A DNA stretch of 54,794 nucleotides. It comes from Siphonobacter sp. BAB-5405. Lineage in GTDB: Bacteria; Bacteroidota; Bacteroidia; Cytophagales; Spirosomataceae. Positions 1 through 8,541 of this stretch are shown piece after piece. The position numbers and the translations under genes are program-made. Numbering within the stretch: the stretch's first letter is position 1; every line of letters begins with the position of its first letter. The DNA is taken from NCBI RefSeq assembly GCF_002872335.1, contig NZ_NJAG01000004.1, positions 91,790 through 146,583 of the forward strand. The letters are read 5' to 3'. Under the pieces are notes generated by a model. The model saw only the letters and a program-made list of their open reading frames with translations. It had not been told where the DNA came from and did not search any database.

Positions 1-28
1 CTCGGGCTTTTTTATAGTCATTTGAATC

Positions 29-1354
29 TTATTTCATGATGTTACTACTCAGTCGGTACAGTTCAATTTCGGAAGTTTTGGCCGTCAGCTGAGCCTGAAT
101 GAGTCGGATCTGAGCGGCGATAAAATTTCGCTGGGCTTCCCGTAATTCCAGGGGTGTGGCCACGCCAATCTTGTACCGCTCCAGAGCAATACTAACGTTC
201 TGCTCGGCGGTCTTGACATTAAGGGCTTCCAGGTCGAGCAGATTCAGGTTGTTTCGGTAGTTCTGATACGTCTGTTGCAGGGCCGCTTCAATCTGGACTT
301 TCACGTCGGCTTCCTGTAGATTCGTAATTTCTTCGGTAATCTTGGCTCCCTGAATGCGTCGCCGTTGATTCAGCCCGTCGAAAATGACGGCCGCGACCTG
401 AACGCCCCCCGTGAAGTTCGCATTGTATCCGCTTCGTACCCCAAAGCCGGAACCGCCGTTGCGGAGCAGGTTATAGGTATAGCCGCCCACCACGTTGACC
501 GTAGGCCAGAGTAAGGCTTTCTGATTCCGAACGTCCAGATTGGCAATCAGACTGTTGTTGCGGGCCAGCAGGAGCTGCGGGTTTTCCCGTAAGGTCTGAT
601 CCCGTAACGATTCGTACACCAGATCACGGTTCAACAACAAGGTGTCATTCGGCACAAAATCCACATTCAGCGAACGGGCTAATAGTTGATTAAGCTGCGT
701 TTTCGTGTTAACGTAGGTCAGTTTCTGAGCAATCAGGGCCGCGGTATCGGCATTGAAATCGACCTGAGCGGTGAGGTACTCCACTTTAGAGCCTTGCCCG
801 ATGTCGTAACGATCTTTGGCCAGCCGCCGCCGTTCCCGCGAAATGGTCAGGGCATCTTCCAGCGAACGAGACTGTTGTTTTTGCTGAACGGCCGAATAAT
901 ACGCGTTGGTAACCTGAGCAATCGTCCCTTCAATCGTCACCTGAGCCTGCGATTCACCCGCCCGAACGAGTTCTTCCAGCCGGGCCTTAGTAATCTGCAT
1001 ACTTCGCCCGTTGAAGATGGTCCAGGTTAACTGGACGTTGGCGGCCACGTTTCGGTTAAAGATTCCTTGTTGAACCAGGGGCGGTCGTACGGCGTCAAAA
1101 AACCGCTGATTGGAAAAGTTAAAAAGTCCATTCGGCTGTATTAGCCCCGTGATGAGGGGTAACATACCGGCCGCCGCCCGGGTATTGTCGTTTTCGGCCA
1201 ATCGTACCTGATTCTTGGCGACTTTAATCGAATAGTTCTTTTCCAACGCCAGCGTGATGGCGTCTTCCAGCGATAAAGATTCGGGAGCCGTCTGAGCAAA
1301 AAGAGAAAAGCAAAACGTAAAACAGCTGGCAAAGAGGGCTATTTTTTTATACAT
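29..1354 (-). CDS. TolC family outer membrane efflux protein
   Basis: Predicted outer-membrane channel of the TolC family, which lets an inner-membrane pump and periplasmic adaptor expel substrates through the outer membrane. The 441-residue product has the usual length. I start it at ATG 1354, not at an in-frame start 84 bases upstream, because this gives a clean signal peptide (begins MYKKIALFASCF, ends SLFAQ). Two similar helical halves follow, each rich in Gln, Leu and Ala, with typical TolC phrases such as LEDAITLALEKNYSIKVAKN near the N terminus and ALERYKIGVATPLELREAQR near the C terminus. No pump or adaptor is next to it in the window; partners could lie before base 1. It is only distantly like the second TolC at 4066-5367. 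Substrate unknown. Confidence 0.9.
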   Translation of the reverse strand: MYKKIALFASCFTFCFSLFAQTAPESLSLEDAITLALEKNYSIKVAKNQVRLAENDNTRAAAGMLPLITGLIQPNGLFNFSNQRFFDAVRPPLVQQGIFNRNVAANVQLTWTIFNGRSMQITKARLEELVRAGESQAQVTIEGTIAQVTNAYYSAVQQKQQSRSLEDALTISRERRRLAKDRYDIGQGSKVEYLTAQVDFNADTAALIAQKLTYVNTKTQLNQLLARSLNVDFVPNDTLLLNRDLVYESLRDQTLRENPQLLLARNNSLIANLDVRNQKALLWPTVNVVGGYTYNLLRNGGSGFGVRSGYNANFTGGVQVAAVIFDGLNQRRRIQGAKITEEITNLQEADVKVQIEAALQQTYQNYRNNLNLLDLEALNVKTAEQNVSIALERYKIGVATPLELREAQRNFIAAQIRLIQAQLTAKTSEIELYRLSSNIMK

Positions 1355-1585
1355 GGGGGTTAAGAGATACGGGACCGTGTCAATACATCCTCCGTCCCGA
1401 TTTTGGTCTAGTTTCTCACAAAAAACGACTACTTCCACGAAGTTAGCCGTCCGGGAAGCCGTAGTTCAGGAATCTGAGATAAATCAAGCAAAAGTGGCGA
1501 CGAAGATTTAAGAGCTAAGCCCAAAGTATCCAAGAACTTACGTTAATCCAGAATGATGATAGGAGGGTAGGGGTGCTTCATTGCG

Positions 1586-2044
1586 TTACAATCCAATTTG
1601 GGTGGTGCTTTTTACCTCTTCCATGACGAAAGAACTGCTCATGTGCGAAACGCTGTGCAAGACACTCAGTTTGCTCTGGTAAAACGTGTTATACGCCTCC
1701 ATATCGGAAACAATGACTTTCAGTAAATAGTCAAAGTTGCCCGATACAACACTGCATTCGAGTACCTCAGGGAGTTTTCGAATGGCCTCGTTAAATTCCT
1801 GGAAGCTTTCCTGTCGTTGTTTATCGAGCGTGATAAAACAGTACACCATCATCCCCCGGCCAATGCGTTTACGGTTGATGAGGGCTACGTATTTTTCAAT
1901 AATCCCCTGATTCTCAAGTTTTTTGATTCGATCATGAACGGGCGTTATACTGAGGTGTACCCGCTCGGCCAGTTCACGTACCGTGAGCAGAGCATTTTCC
2001 TGCAAGAGATTGAGCAGTTGGCGATCAATAGTATCTAATTCCAT
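1586..2044 (-). CDS. Lrp/AsnC family transcriptional regulator
   Basis: DNA-binding regulator of the feast/famine family, which senses amino acids. The 152 residues match the normal size. The N-terminal winged helix-turn-helix (about 1-60) opens with LDTIDRQLLNLLQENALLTV and carries the recognition helix around LSITPVHDRIKKLENQG. The C-terminal RAM effector domain spans about 65-145 and has the expected beta-alpha-beta pattern, including VLECSVVSGNFDYLLKV. The gene is divergent from alanine dehydrogenase (2410), sharing a 365-base control region. In many bacteria such an Lrp-type protein controls ald, so ald is the likely target; that is inference from position. A TTCCTTTG box on the minus strand (2098-2105) resembles the phylum -7 element. 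Confidence 0.93.
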   Translation of the reverse strand: MELDTIDRQLLNLLQENALLTVRELAERVHLSITPVHDRIKKLENQGIIEKYVALINRKRIGRGMMVYCFITLDKQRQESFQEFNEAIRKLPEVLECSVVSGNFDYLLKVIVSDMEAYNTFYQSKLSVLHSVSHMSSSFVMEEVKSTTQIGL

Positions 2045-2262
2045 ACGTTTTTCGCGATTCGAGTGAAGATAAAGTCAGTCAGGGAAGAACGTATTTGCAA
2101 AGGAAAATTTGAAAGCTATGCATTATACACGGAAAAGATCAGATTCCGAAATTAGTGTGTGGCTTACTCCACCGCAAGCGGAGTGGAGCATCGGTTGAGT
2201 CGTACAGAAATTTTTTCGGTAGAAAGCTTCATTTGAGTATTATTTACAGTAAAATGAACTTT

Positions 2263-2328
2263 GAATAGACCTAATAATAAAACAAATTTCTTATTTATAG
2301 TATTAAGAACGAAAACTATTCTGAATAG
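2263..2328. promoter_or_regulatory. Candidate Lrp-type operator between lrp and ald
   Basis: The divergent spacer contains a perfect 13-base palindrome at 2316-2328 (CTATTC-T-GAATAG) and a further GAATAG half-site at 2263-2268, about five helical turns away. Both lie within 150 bases upstream of the alanine dehydrogenase start. Lrp-family proteins bind imperfect AT-rich palindromes of about this length, often in phased arrays, so the adjacent Lrp/AsnC protein is the natural candidate. Binding is inferred. A separate GC-rich hairpin (CTCCAC at 2168, GTGGAG at 2183) lies nearer the middle of the spacer; its role is unclear. Confidence 0.4.
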
Positions 2329-2409
2329 CGATTTTTGTAAAAAGTTTCACGCCTGCCAGCCATTCCACTGACGCGTCCATTGTACAAGCAGCACTAACGA
2401 CAAAAAACT

Positions 2410-3540
2410 ATGATTATCGGGGTTCCCAAAGAAATTAAAAACAACGAAAACCGTGTGGCTTTAACGCCCGCGGGTGTGGCCGAATTCAAGAAAAGTGGTC
2501 ACGACGTTTACGTACAGGCGACGGCTGGCTTAGGCAGTGGAATCACGGATGCCGAGTATGTGCACGCTGGAGCAACCATTTTGCCGACGATTGAGGATGT
2601 ATACGAAATCGCGGAGATGATTGTAAAGGTAAAAGAACCCATTGCCTCCGAATACGCTCTCATTAAACCCAATCAGTTACTCTTCACGTATTTCCACTTC
2701 GCGTCTTCTCAGGAACTGACGCACGCCATGCTGGAAAGTGGTGCCATCTGTCTGGCTTACGAAACGGTTGAGAAAACGGATCGTAGCCTGCCCCTGTTGG
2801 TTCCTATGAGCGAAGTGGCCGGTCGGATGGCCGTACAGGAAGGTGCCAAGTATCTCGAAAAACCCATGGGTGGCCGGGGTATCCTGTTGGGCGGCGTGGC
2901 CGGAGTGAAACCCGCCAACGTACTCGTACTGGGTGGCGGTATCGTAGGAACGCAGTCGGCTAAAATGGCGGCGGGACTAGGAGCGAATGTAACCATTGTA
3001 GATATTAGCCTGCCGCGTTTACGTTACCTGGAAGACATCATGCCTGCGAACGTGGATACGGTTATCTCCAATGAATACAACATTCGTCAGTTGGTTCAAA
3101 CGACGGATCTGATCATTGGTGGCGTACTGATTCCAGGTGCTAAGGCTCCTTCACTCATTACGCGGGATATGCTCAGCCTGATGCGTCCGGGTACGGTAAT
3201 GGTGGACGTGGCCATCGATCAGGGGGGATGTTTCGAAACCTCACACGCAACGACGCACGAAGACCCAACTTTTGTCGTGGAAGGTATTGTACATTATTGC
3301 GTGGCAAACATGCCTGGTGCGGTACCGTACACCTCCACGCTGGCTCTTACCAACGCAACCTTGCCCTACGCGATTCAACTTGCGAATAAAGGCTGGAAGA
3401 AAGCCTGCCGCGAAAACGAAGAGCTGAAAAAAGGCTTGAACGTGGTACACGGCAAGACGGTATACAAAGGAGTAGCCGATGCCTGGGAATTGCCACTGAC
3501 GCCCGTAGATGACGTACTGGGTAAAGTAATTGTTGCTTAG
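2410..3540 (+). CDS. ald: Alanine dehydrogenase
   Basis: Converts L-alanine, NAD+ and water to pyruvate, ammonium and NADH, and the reverse, linking amino-acid catabolism to central carbon metabolism in the cytoplasm. The 376-residue length is typical. All known active-site residues are at the expected positions: Arg15 (in NENRVAL), Lys75 (VKVKEP), His96 (FTYFHFASS) and Asp270 (VAIDQGG). The NAD-binding Rossmann motif is [14 protein letters not shown] at about 171-184. Start ATG 2410 gives the invariant [11 protein letters not shown] terminus. The gene is monocistronic: it is divergent from the Lrp/AsnC regulator and ends at a strong terminator (3589-3617). Confidence 0.98.
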   Translation: MIIGVPKEIKNNENRVALTPAGVAEFKKSGHDVYVQATAGLGSGITDAEYVHAGATILPTIEDVYEIAEMIVKVKEPIASEYALIKPNQLLFTYFHFASSQELTHAMLESGAICLAYETVEKTDRSLPLLVPMSEVAGRMAVQEGAKYLEKPMGGRGILLGGVAGVKPANVLVLGGGIVGTQSAKMAAGLGANVTIVDISLPRLRYLEDIMPANVDTVISNEYNIRQLVQTTDLIIGGVLIPGAKAPSLITRDMLSLMRPGTVMVDVAIDQGGCFETSHATTHEDPTFVVEGIVHYCVANMPGAVPYTSTLALTNATLPYAIQLANKGWKKACRENEELKKGLNVVHGKTVYKGVADAWELPLTPVDDVLGKVIVA

Positions 3541-3588
3541 ATCATTCAGTCAAGATATTCATCAAATCAGCAACTATAAAACCGCTAG

Positions 3589-3617
3589 CCGCCCGGATGT
3601 TTTCGGGCGGTTTTTTT
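3589..3617 (+). terminator. Rho-independent terminator of ald
   Basis: A 7-bp perfect GC stem (CCGCCCG at 3589-3595, CGGGCGG at 3604-3610) with an 8-base loop is followed by seven T residues (3611-3617), 49 bases after the ald stop codon. Confidence 0.9.
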
Positions 3618-3651
3618 ATAGGCGGGTGATACTGAAACGTATATAAACAAA

Positions 3652-3680
3652 ATTACCGGCCCGCAAAGCAGGCCGGTAAT
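3652..3680 (-). terminator. Strong hairpin, probable terminator of the efflux operon
   Basis: A perfect 10-bp stem (ATTACCGGCC at 3652-3661, GGCCGGTAAT at 3671-3680) with a 9-base loop. Read on the minus strand it is followed by TTTGTTTAT, so it can stop transcription coming from the emrAB-tolC operon. It sits almost 390 bases beyond the tolC stop codon, so the operon transcript would carry a long structured 3' tail (see 3690-3913). Confidence 0.6.
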
Positions 3681-3689
3681 CATCGTTCA

Positions 3690-3913
3690 ACCTTCAACCT
3701 ATCTGTCTTTTCTTTTTTTTAATGCTTTTCGAGGACTAAACTTCGCTCCGCGACCCCCGTGGGGACTCTACCTTTGGGGTAGTTAAAACGAAGATCCGTC
3801 GAGTATATGTATGTCGAATTAAAACTTAATTCTTCTTACTAACTCAGTCATTTCTAAAGTATTAACCTAAAGTTATTTTCAAAAGTTCGACTTCGTAAAA
3901 AAAACTTTAGGTT
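3690..3913 (-). other. Gene-free stretch with several stem-loops (3' UTR or ncRNA candidate)
   Basis: No credible reading frame is present between ald and tolC. Instead there are compact inverted repeats. One is a perfect 11-bp pair (3864-3874 and 3903-3913, AACCTAAAGTT and its complement) whose stem can extend through TTTT/AAAA and encloses AAGT-TCG-ACTT. A second block at about 3735-3795 has an outer CTTCG/CGAAG pair enclosing two hairpins, CCCC-CGT-GGGG and CTACC-TTTGG-GGTAG. A T-rich run lies at 3703-3720. The strand is assigned by the minus-strand terminator at 3652-3680. It could be the 3' untranslated tail of the efflux operon or an independent small RNA. Confidence 0.35.
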
Positions 3914-4065
3914 TCTTCAAGTGCTCCGTTTTGATGAAATGATCATCGAAACGATGACACTTTTAATCATTTATGGCTTGTACGGGAGACTCAGTTATAT
4001 AACGTATCTCCTAAAAAAATAGTTTACATAGACTAGATCAAAATTTCGTACCACGGATAAATCCA

Positions 4066-5367
4066 TTACCAAATTTTGGTACCAATCAGACGATTTAATT
4101 CCAGACGGGCCAGTGCCTGCTGATATTGGTACTGAATTCGCTGGAATTCAGCCTCCTCCAGAGCGGTTTGTGCCGACTGGATTTCAAGCTGGGTAATGAC
4201 TCCATTCTGGAAGCGAACATTCGCAAGTTGAAGGCCGTATTGAGCTTCCTGAAGCTGCGTTTCTGACAAACGTAGCTTCTCGGTCGTAGAACGTAATTCA
4301 GACTGAGCCTGTTCAAGTTGGGTACGAATTTGTACGGAAGCCGTTTCCGTTCCGTACTGGCTCAACTGAAGGTTTTTGCGGGCGATGTCTTCCTGAATCT
4401 GGTGACGACCACCCGCGTAAATGGGAGCCGACAGACGGAAACCTAACCCGCCATTAAAGCGAAACTCCTGGATTTCGGGCTGGAAACCGTTGCGGAAACC
4501 CGTCGATCCGTTGAACGAAAAAGTGGGTAATTTCGCTGCTTTCGCAATTTGAATGTCTTTCTCAGCGACTAACTCACGGGTTTTGGCCAAACGCAAATCC
4601 CAGTTGTTATTCACATTCGATGAATCCTGGGGCGTAACCAGCGAAGACCAGGAAAAGCCAGCCTCAGCGTTGACTGTAGACCGAACATCTTTACCCACCA
4701 GCGAGCTCAATAGGATGAACTGCCGATCGAGCTGCGTCTGCAGATCAACGATACGCGTCCGGACGTTTTTGTAGCGAACGTTCGTAGCGACCAGGTTGTA
4801 ATCAATTTCATCCCCACTCTTGATGCGGTTTTCGATCACTTTAGCCGTCTCACCCACGAGTGATTCCTGGGCCCGTTGTACGGTAATGGCTTTCTGCAGG
4901 TACACAATGCTAAAGTAAACCTGAGCTACCTGATAGGCCAGCTGATGCGTGGCCAAATCAACGTTTTGCTGGGAAAGTAGGCTCTCGGTGCGGGCTTTGT
5001 CGATGTTAGCCGCATCTTTTCCCCAATCGTAGACGGTCTGACTCACCGAAACACCCACGTTGTAGTTATTCCGCGGAGCAAACTGAATCGCATTCGAACC
5101 CAGACCCGGAATTTCGAACGTTACGCGTTGCAAAGGCCAGATGTACTGATACGAAGCGTCGCCACTCACGGAAGGCTTACGAGCGGCTTCGGCCATCTGC
5201 GTACGGCTTTCGCTCAGGGAAAGGGCTTGCTGTTGCTGTTTTAACTGGGGGTAGTATTGAATGGATTGACGAATTAATCCGTTGAGCACCTCGTCGTTGG
5301 GCTGCTGCTGAGCAAAGGCCAGCGAACTCGTAAGCAACGCGAGGGCCAGTACTGATATGGATTTCAT
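4066..5367 (-). CDS. TolC family outer membrane protein of the efflux operon
   Basis: Outer-membrane exit duct for the EmrAB-type pump encoded just upstream in the same operon. The 433-residue product starts with a signal peptide (MKSISVLALALLTSSLAFAQ) and then shows the repeated TolC fold: long helices rich in Gln, Glu and Ala separated by short strands, for example QTVYDWGKDAANIDKARTES in the first half and LQLANVRFQNGVITQLEIQS in the second. It is the last gene of the emrA-emrB-tolC order on the minus strand. The 86-base gap to emrB is filled by an inverted repeat (5391-5444). The operon transcript probably continues to the hairpin at 3652-3680. Confidence 0.92.
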   Translation of the reverse strand: MKSISVLALALLTSSLAFAQQQPNDEVLNGLIRQSIQYYPQLKQQQQALSLSESRTQMAEAARKPSVSGDASYQYIWPLQRVTFEIPGLGSNAIQFAPRNNYNVGVSVSQTVYDWGKDAANIDKARTESLLSQQNVDLATHQLAYQVAQVYFSIVYLQKAITVQRAQESLVGETAKVIENRIKSGDEIDYNLVATNVRYKNVRTRIVDLQTQLDRQFILLSSLVGKDVRSTVNAEAGFSWSSLVTPQDSSNVNNNWDLRLAKTRELVAEKDIQIAKAAKLPTFSFNGSTGFRNGFQPEIQEFRFNGGLGFRLSAPIYAGGRHQIQEDIARKNLQLSQYGTETASVQIRTQLEQAQSELRSTTEKLRLSETQLQEAQYGLQLANVRFQNGVITQLEIQSAQTALEEAEFQRIQYQYQQALARLELNRLIGTKIW

Positions 5368-5390
5368 GTTGGGAGAATTGAATGAGTTTT

Positions 5391-5444
5391 AGTTTTCAGT
5401 TGCCAGTTTTCAGCGAATATTCTGAAAACTGACAACGGTAAACT
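5391..5444. repeat. Intergenic inverted arms between emrB and tolC
   Basis: Left arm 5391-5413 and right arm 5422-5444 are complementary at 20 of 23 positions around an 8-base loop. The arm vocabulary (AGTTTTCAGTTGCCAGTTTT) is low complexity and matches the style of the spacers at 7026-7105, 14070-14175, 18361-18482, 50742-50956 and 51498-51611. No T-run follows on the minus strand, so it does not look like an ordinary terminator. Confidence 0.75.
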
Positions 5445-5453
5445 GATAACACT

Positions 5454-7010
5454 TTAATGGGCTTCGGCCATGGCTGCTGCCGCTGCTGCAATTTCTTCGG
5501 GCGTCTTTTTCTTTTTCTGACGAAGAATGACCGTCAGGGGCAAGATGAGCACGAAGAAGAAACCGACAATCCGGAACGTATCCAGGTACGAAAGCAGATA
5601 CGCCTGTTTATCGACGGCGGCTTCGAGCATCCGGTAGGCCCGCATACTGGCTCCGCCCATCGACTGCAAGCGTTCCGTCAGCAGCGGATTGCCGGGGTAC
5701 AAATTCGCCATCAGATCCGAACGGTGCTGAGCGTACTGAATCGCCACAAAGTTGTTGGCGAGGGCTACACCAAAGGCACCGCCCAACTGCCGGATCATAT
5801 TATTGATGGCAATGGCATTCGGGTATTCTTTCGGAGAAAGACCGGCTACGGCCTGGTTCGTCAGGGGGAGCTGTAACAGCGAAATGCCTAATACCCGTAG
5901 CATGTGTGCCGGGAAAAACTGCCATTGACTGGCGTCGGCGTTGAATGTACCCCCATAGAATCCAAAGGCAATCATCAGCAAAATACCCGAAATGATAAAC
6001 GGCAGGGGAGAAGCTCCCGCCGACAGCCGCCGACCTACGATGGGCATCATGAATACGCCAATCAGCGTAGGCCAAAGCAGCGAAAGACCAGTCATTGTGG
6101 GCGTATAACCCATGATTCGCTGTACCATCACCGGGTAGACAAACATGGCCGTAAATAGACCAATCCCGGCGACGAAACTGAAAATAGTCGTAATTCCCAA
6201 GGTACCCCGTTTCATCACCCGCAGATCCACGACGGGGTGATCCGTGGTCAGTTCCCGCCAGATGAACCCAATCATACCGACGGCCGCGGTAATGGCCGTG
6301 TATACAATCAGTCGGGATTCAAACCAGTCCTCGGATTCGCCTTTTTCAAGCATGAATTGGAGCGAACCTACGCCCAGCATGAGCAAAAGGATACCCGCGT
6401 AGTCAATTTTGATATCCGCTTTATGCTGACCTTCTCCTTCCTTTTTATCAATGTAAAGGATCGTCAGAATAGAGGCCAGAATACCCACTGGAATGTTCAC
6501 CAGGAAGATATTCGCCCAGTGGTAATCTTCCACGATGATCCCACCCAGTACAGGACCGAACGTAGGACCCAGGATGATACCCATGGCGAAAATACCCGAG
6601 GCAATCCCGCGTTGCTGTGGCGGAAAGGCATCGAAAATAATGGCTTGCGAGGTCGAAAGCAGGGCACCACCGCCTACCCCCTGAATGAACCGCCAGAATA
6701 CCAGCTCCCATAAATCCGTCGACTGACCGCAGAAGTACGAAGCGATGGTAAAGAGAATGATGGAACCCAGGTAATAGGTTTTCCGGCCAAAGTACTCGGC
6801 CAGGAAGCTCGTCATCGGAATGATGATAACGTTGGCAATGGCATACGAAGTCACTACCCAGGCAATGTCCTCGATGGTTGCTCCCAGCGATCCGGCCATC
6901 TGGTTCAGAGCTACGTTGACAATGGTGGTGTCAATCAGCTCCATGATGGCAGCGGAAATGGCCGTAGCCACAATAATAGCCCGCTTAAATCCGGTTGGAT
7001 AGGTTGCCAT
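5454..7010 (-). CDS. emrB: DHA2 family MFS drug efflux transporter (EmrB/QacA type)
   Basis: Inner-membrane proton antiporter of the 14-helix major facilitator branch, which exports hydrophobic toxic compounds. The 518 residues fit the family and hydropathy gives 14 membrane spans. Characteristic motifs are the first-helix acidic stretch (MELIDTTIVNVALNQMAGSL), the A-type loop AEYFGRKTYYLGS, the conserved WRFIQGVGGGALLSTSQAI, and the antiporter motif GIILGPTFGPVLGGIIVEDY. It lies between its adaptor (emrA, upstream) and tolC (downstream), which together would span the whole envelope. Transcription is likely repressed by the divergent MarR protein. The symbol is given by family and context; the substrate is not predictable. 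Confidence 0.93.
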   Translation of the reverse strand: MATYPTGFKRAIIVATAISAAIMELIDTTIVNVALNQMAGSLGATIEDIAWVVTSYAIANVIIIPMTSFLAEYFGRKTYYLGSIILFTIASYFCGQSTDLWELVFWRFIQGVGGGALLSTSQAIIFDAFPPQQRGIASGIFAMGIILGPTFGPVLGGIIVEDYHWANIFLVNIPVGILASILTILYIDKKEGEGQHKADIKIDYAGILLLMLGVGSLQFMLEKGESEDWFESRLIVYTAITAAVGMIGFIWRELTTDHPVVDLRVMKRGTLGITTIFSFVAGIGLFTAMFVYPVMVQRIMGYTPTMTGLSLLWPTLIGVFMMPIVGRRLSAGASPLPFIISGILLMIAFGFYGGTFNADASQWQFFPAHMLRVLGISLLQLPLTNQAVAGLSPKEYPNAIAINNMIRQLGGAFGVALANNFVAIQYAQHRSDLMANLYPGNPLLTERLQSMGGASMRAYRMLEAAVDKQAYLLSYLDTFRIVGFFFVLILPLTVILRQKKKKTPEEIAAAAAAMAEAH

Positions 7011-7025
7011 GTGTGTTTAGTTTGC

Positions 7026-7105
7026 AGTTGTTAGTTGTCGGTTTTTAGTTTCAGCGATCAACGGTATCGTCTCAGCTGATTCCTGCAAACCGACAACTGA
7101 AAACT
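7026..7105. repeat. Intergenic inverted arms between emrA and emrB
   Basis: Arms 7026-7048 and 7083-7105 are complementary at 19 of 23 positions with a 34-base loop. The right arm overlaps the emrA stop codon (7104-7106). The left arm contains AGTTGTTAGTTGTCGG, the same vocabulary as the spacer at 14070-14175. Confidence 0.7.
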
Positions 7106-8147
7106 ATTTCGTTTTTACACTCACTTCTACGTTCATACCGGCCCGGAGGAGGTTGCGGTATTGGGGTAAGTTCTCAATCTCGATTTTCACCGGAATCTTT
7201 TGCGTTACTTTCACGAAGTTACCGGAGGCGTTATCGGGGGGCAGCAGGGAGAATTTGGCACCCGTCGCTTCACTGAAGGATACGATTTTACCTTTCATGG
7301 GTGTATTCGGGAAGGCATCCGCGGTCACTGTAGCTTCTGAACCAATGCGTAAGTTCTCTACCTGCGTTTCCTTGAAGTTGGCAACTACCCAAAGCGTGCT
7401 GTCCTGTACAATGGTCATCGTCGTCTGACCATTCTGAATGTACTGGCCAGGCTCTACGCTCTTGCGGCCAATCCGGCCCGATGAAGTAGCGTATACTTTA
7501 GAATAGGTCAGCTTTAGTTTCTGCTGATCAATACGCGTCTTTTGTACATCCAGAGACGCTTCCGCTTTGTGCAGAGCCGAACGCAGCACGTCCAGGCGGG
7601 AGCGGGAGGCCAGTACATCGGCCTGACCAGCTACGTATTGTTGTTCCAGTACTTCGGAGTTGTTGCGGCTGTCGTCCGACTGCTTCCGGGTGATGGCTTT
7701 ATCGGCCAGCAAACGGGCATCGCGTTCGGCATCCGATTTGGCCTTATCGCGACGCAGGGCCGTTGCTTTCAGGTTCGACTCCTGAGCTTTGATGGTCAGT
7801 TCCGCGTTACGCAGACTGGCTTTAGCGTTTTCGACATCGGTTTGCATTTGCCGATACGTCGCTTCCATTTCAGCCAGTTGCAGCTGATATTCAGCGTCGT
7901 CGATTTCCATCAGCAACTGACCTTTTTCTACTTTGTCGTAGTCATTAACGGCCACCGTTTTCACGTATCCGGCAATACGGGGTAGTACCGGCACCATGTA
8001 ACTTTCGATCTGGGCGTTGTCGGTTTCTTCGTGCGTTTGGGCGTGCTGGTAAGCGGAAAATCCGAACCATGCTCCCACACCTAGCACAACAAGCAGGATA
8101 ATCCGGGGTAACATTTTACGGAATGAAGATTGTTCTGGCGTAGCCAT
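7104..8147 (-). CDS. emrA: HlyD family periplasmic adaptor (EmrA-like)
   Basis: Membrane-fusion protein that bridges the EmrB pump and the TolC channel. The 347-residue product has one N-terminal membrane anchor (about 13-31, IILLVVLGVGAWFGFSAY). A lipoyl-like half with VLPRIAGYVKTVAVNDYDKV follows, then a long alpha-helical hairpin of roughly 130 residues, then the second lipoyl half (LKLTYSKVYATSSGRIGRKS) and beta-barrel domains. It is the first gene of the operon and starts 57 bases from the nearest MarR-type operator copy. The DNA between it and marR carries four copies of that operator. Confidence 0.93.
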   Translation of the reverse strand: MATPEQSSFRKMLPRIILLVVLGVGAWFGFSAYQHAQTHEETDNAQIESYMVPVLPRIAGYVKTVAVNDYDKVEKGQLLMEIDDAEYQLQLAEMEATYRQMQTDVENAKASLRNAELTIKAQESNLKATALRRDKAKSDAERDARLLADKAITRKQSDDSRNNSEVLEQQYVAGQADVLASRSRLDVLRSALHKAEASLDVQKTRIDQQKLKLTYSKVYATSSGRIGRKSVEPGQYIQNGQTTMTIVQDSTLWVVANFKETQVENLRIGSEATVTADAFPNTPMKGKIVSFSEATGAKFSLLPPDNASGNFVKVTQKIPVKIEIENLPQYRNLLRAGMNVEVSVKTK

Positions 8148-8203
8148 GATTCAATTATTTATTAGTGGTGATCAAATGGGATGCAGACCCGTGTCGTTTG
8201 GAG

Positions 8204-8310
8204 TTAGTCAACTACATTGACGATGCAAATGTAACCTTAGTTGACTAAAAAAGTCAAGTTAGTTGACTATTATTTTTTTATAACTATTTTTGCATCGAGT
8301 TAGTCAACTA
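8204..8310. promoter_or_regulatory. Four-copy MarR-type operator array
   Basis: Four copies of an 11-12 base near-palindrome sit in the divergent spacer: TTAGTCAACTA at 8204-8214, TTAGTTGACTAA at 8237-8248, TTAGTTGACTA at 8259-8269, and TTAGTCAACTA at 8300-8310. All share TAGT-NN-ACTA, with the central CA or TG giving orientation reverse, forward, forward, reverse. Centres are 33, 22 and 41 bases apart, close to 3, 2 and 4 helical turns. A further 9-bp inverted pair (CGATGCAAA at 8221-8229, TTTGCATCG at 8289-8297) flanks the two inner sites. The adjacent marR gene is the obvious binder, giving joint control of emrA-emrB-tolC and marR. Confidence 0.75.
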
Positions 8311-8453
8311 CGCGTTACTATAACTCGAGTTCTTTTAAAAATGTTCAAGGGGTTATTGAGTTAAGTTGCTGTATATTAGGAATTTAATATTGAGTGGCTA
8401 ACTGTTTTATGAACTGAAGCAATAAAAACAAATTGAAATGTATGATTGAGATG

Positions 8454-8482
8454 TTGTACTTTTTTAATTTGTATTAAATTTA
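8454..8482 (+). promoter_or_regulatory. Possible marR promoter
   Basis: TTG at 8454-8456 and TAAATTTA at 8475-8482 are 18 bases apart, near the Bacteroidota pattern of TTG, a gap of about 19-21, and TAnnTTTG; the last base of the -7 box deviates. It would start transcription near 8490, about 50 bases before the marR start codon. Confidence 0.3.
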
Positions 8483-8541
8483 CGTTAAAATGGAAAAGGG
8501 AGGGGAGAAGAACACTTCGACTTCTTTCTTGGACGACGAGA

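Noticed and set aside
6237-6713. 158-codon plus-strand open frame
   Set aside because: Antisense to emrB with no signal, motif or promoter; emrB itself has all family motifs.
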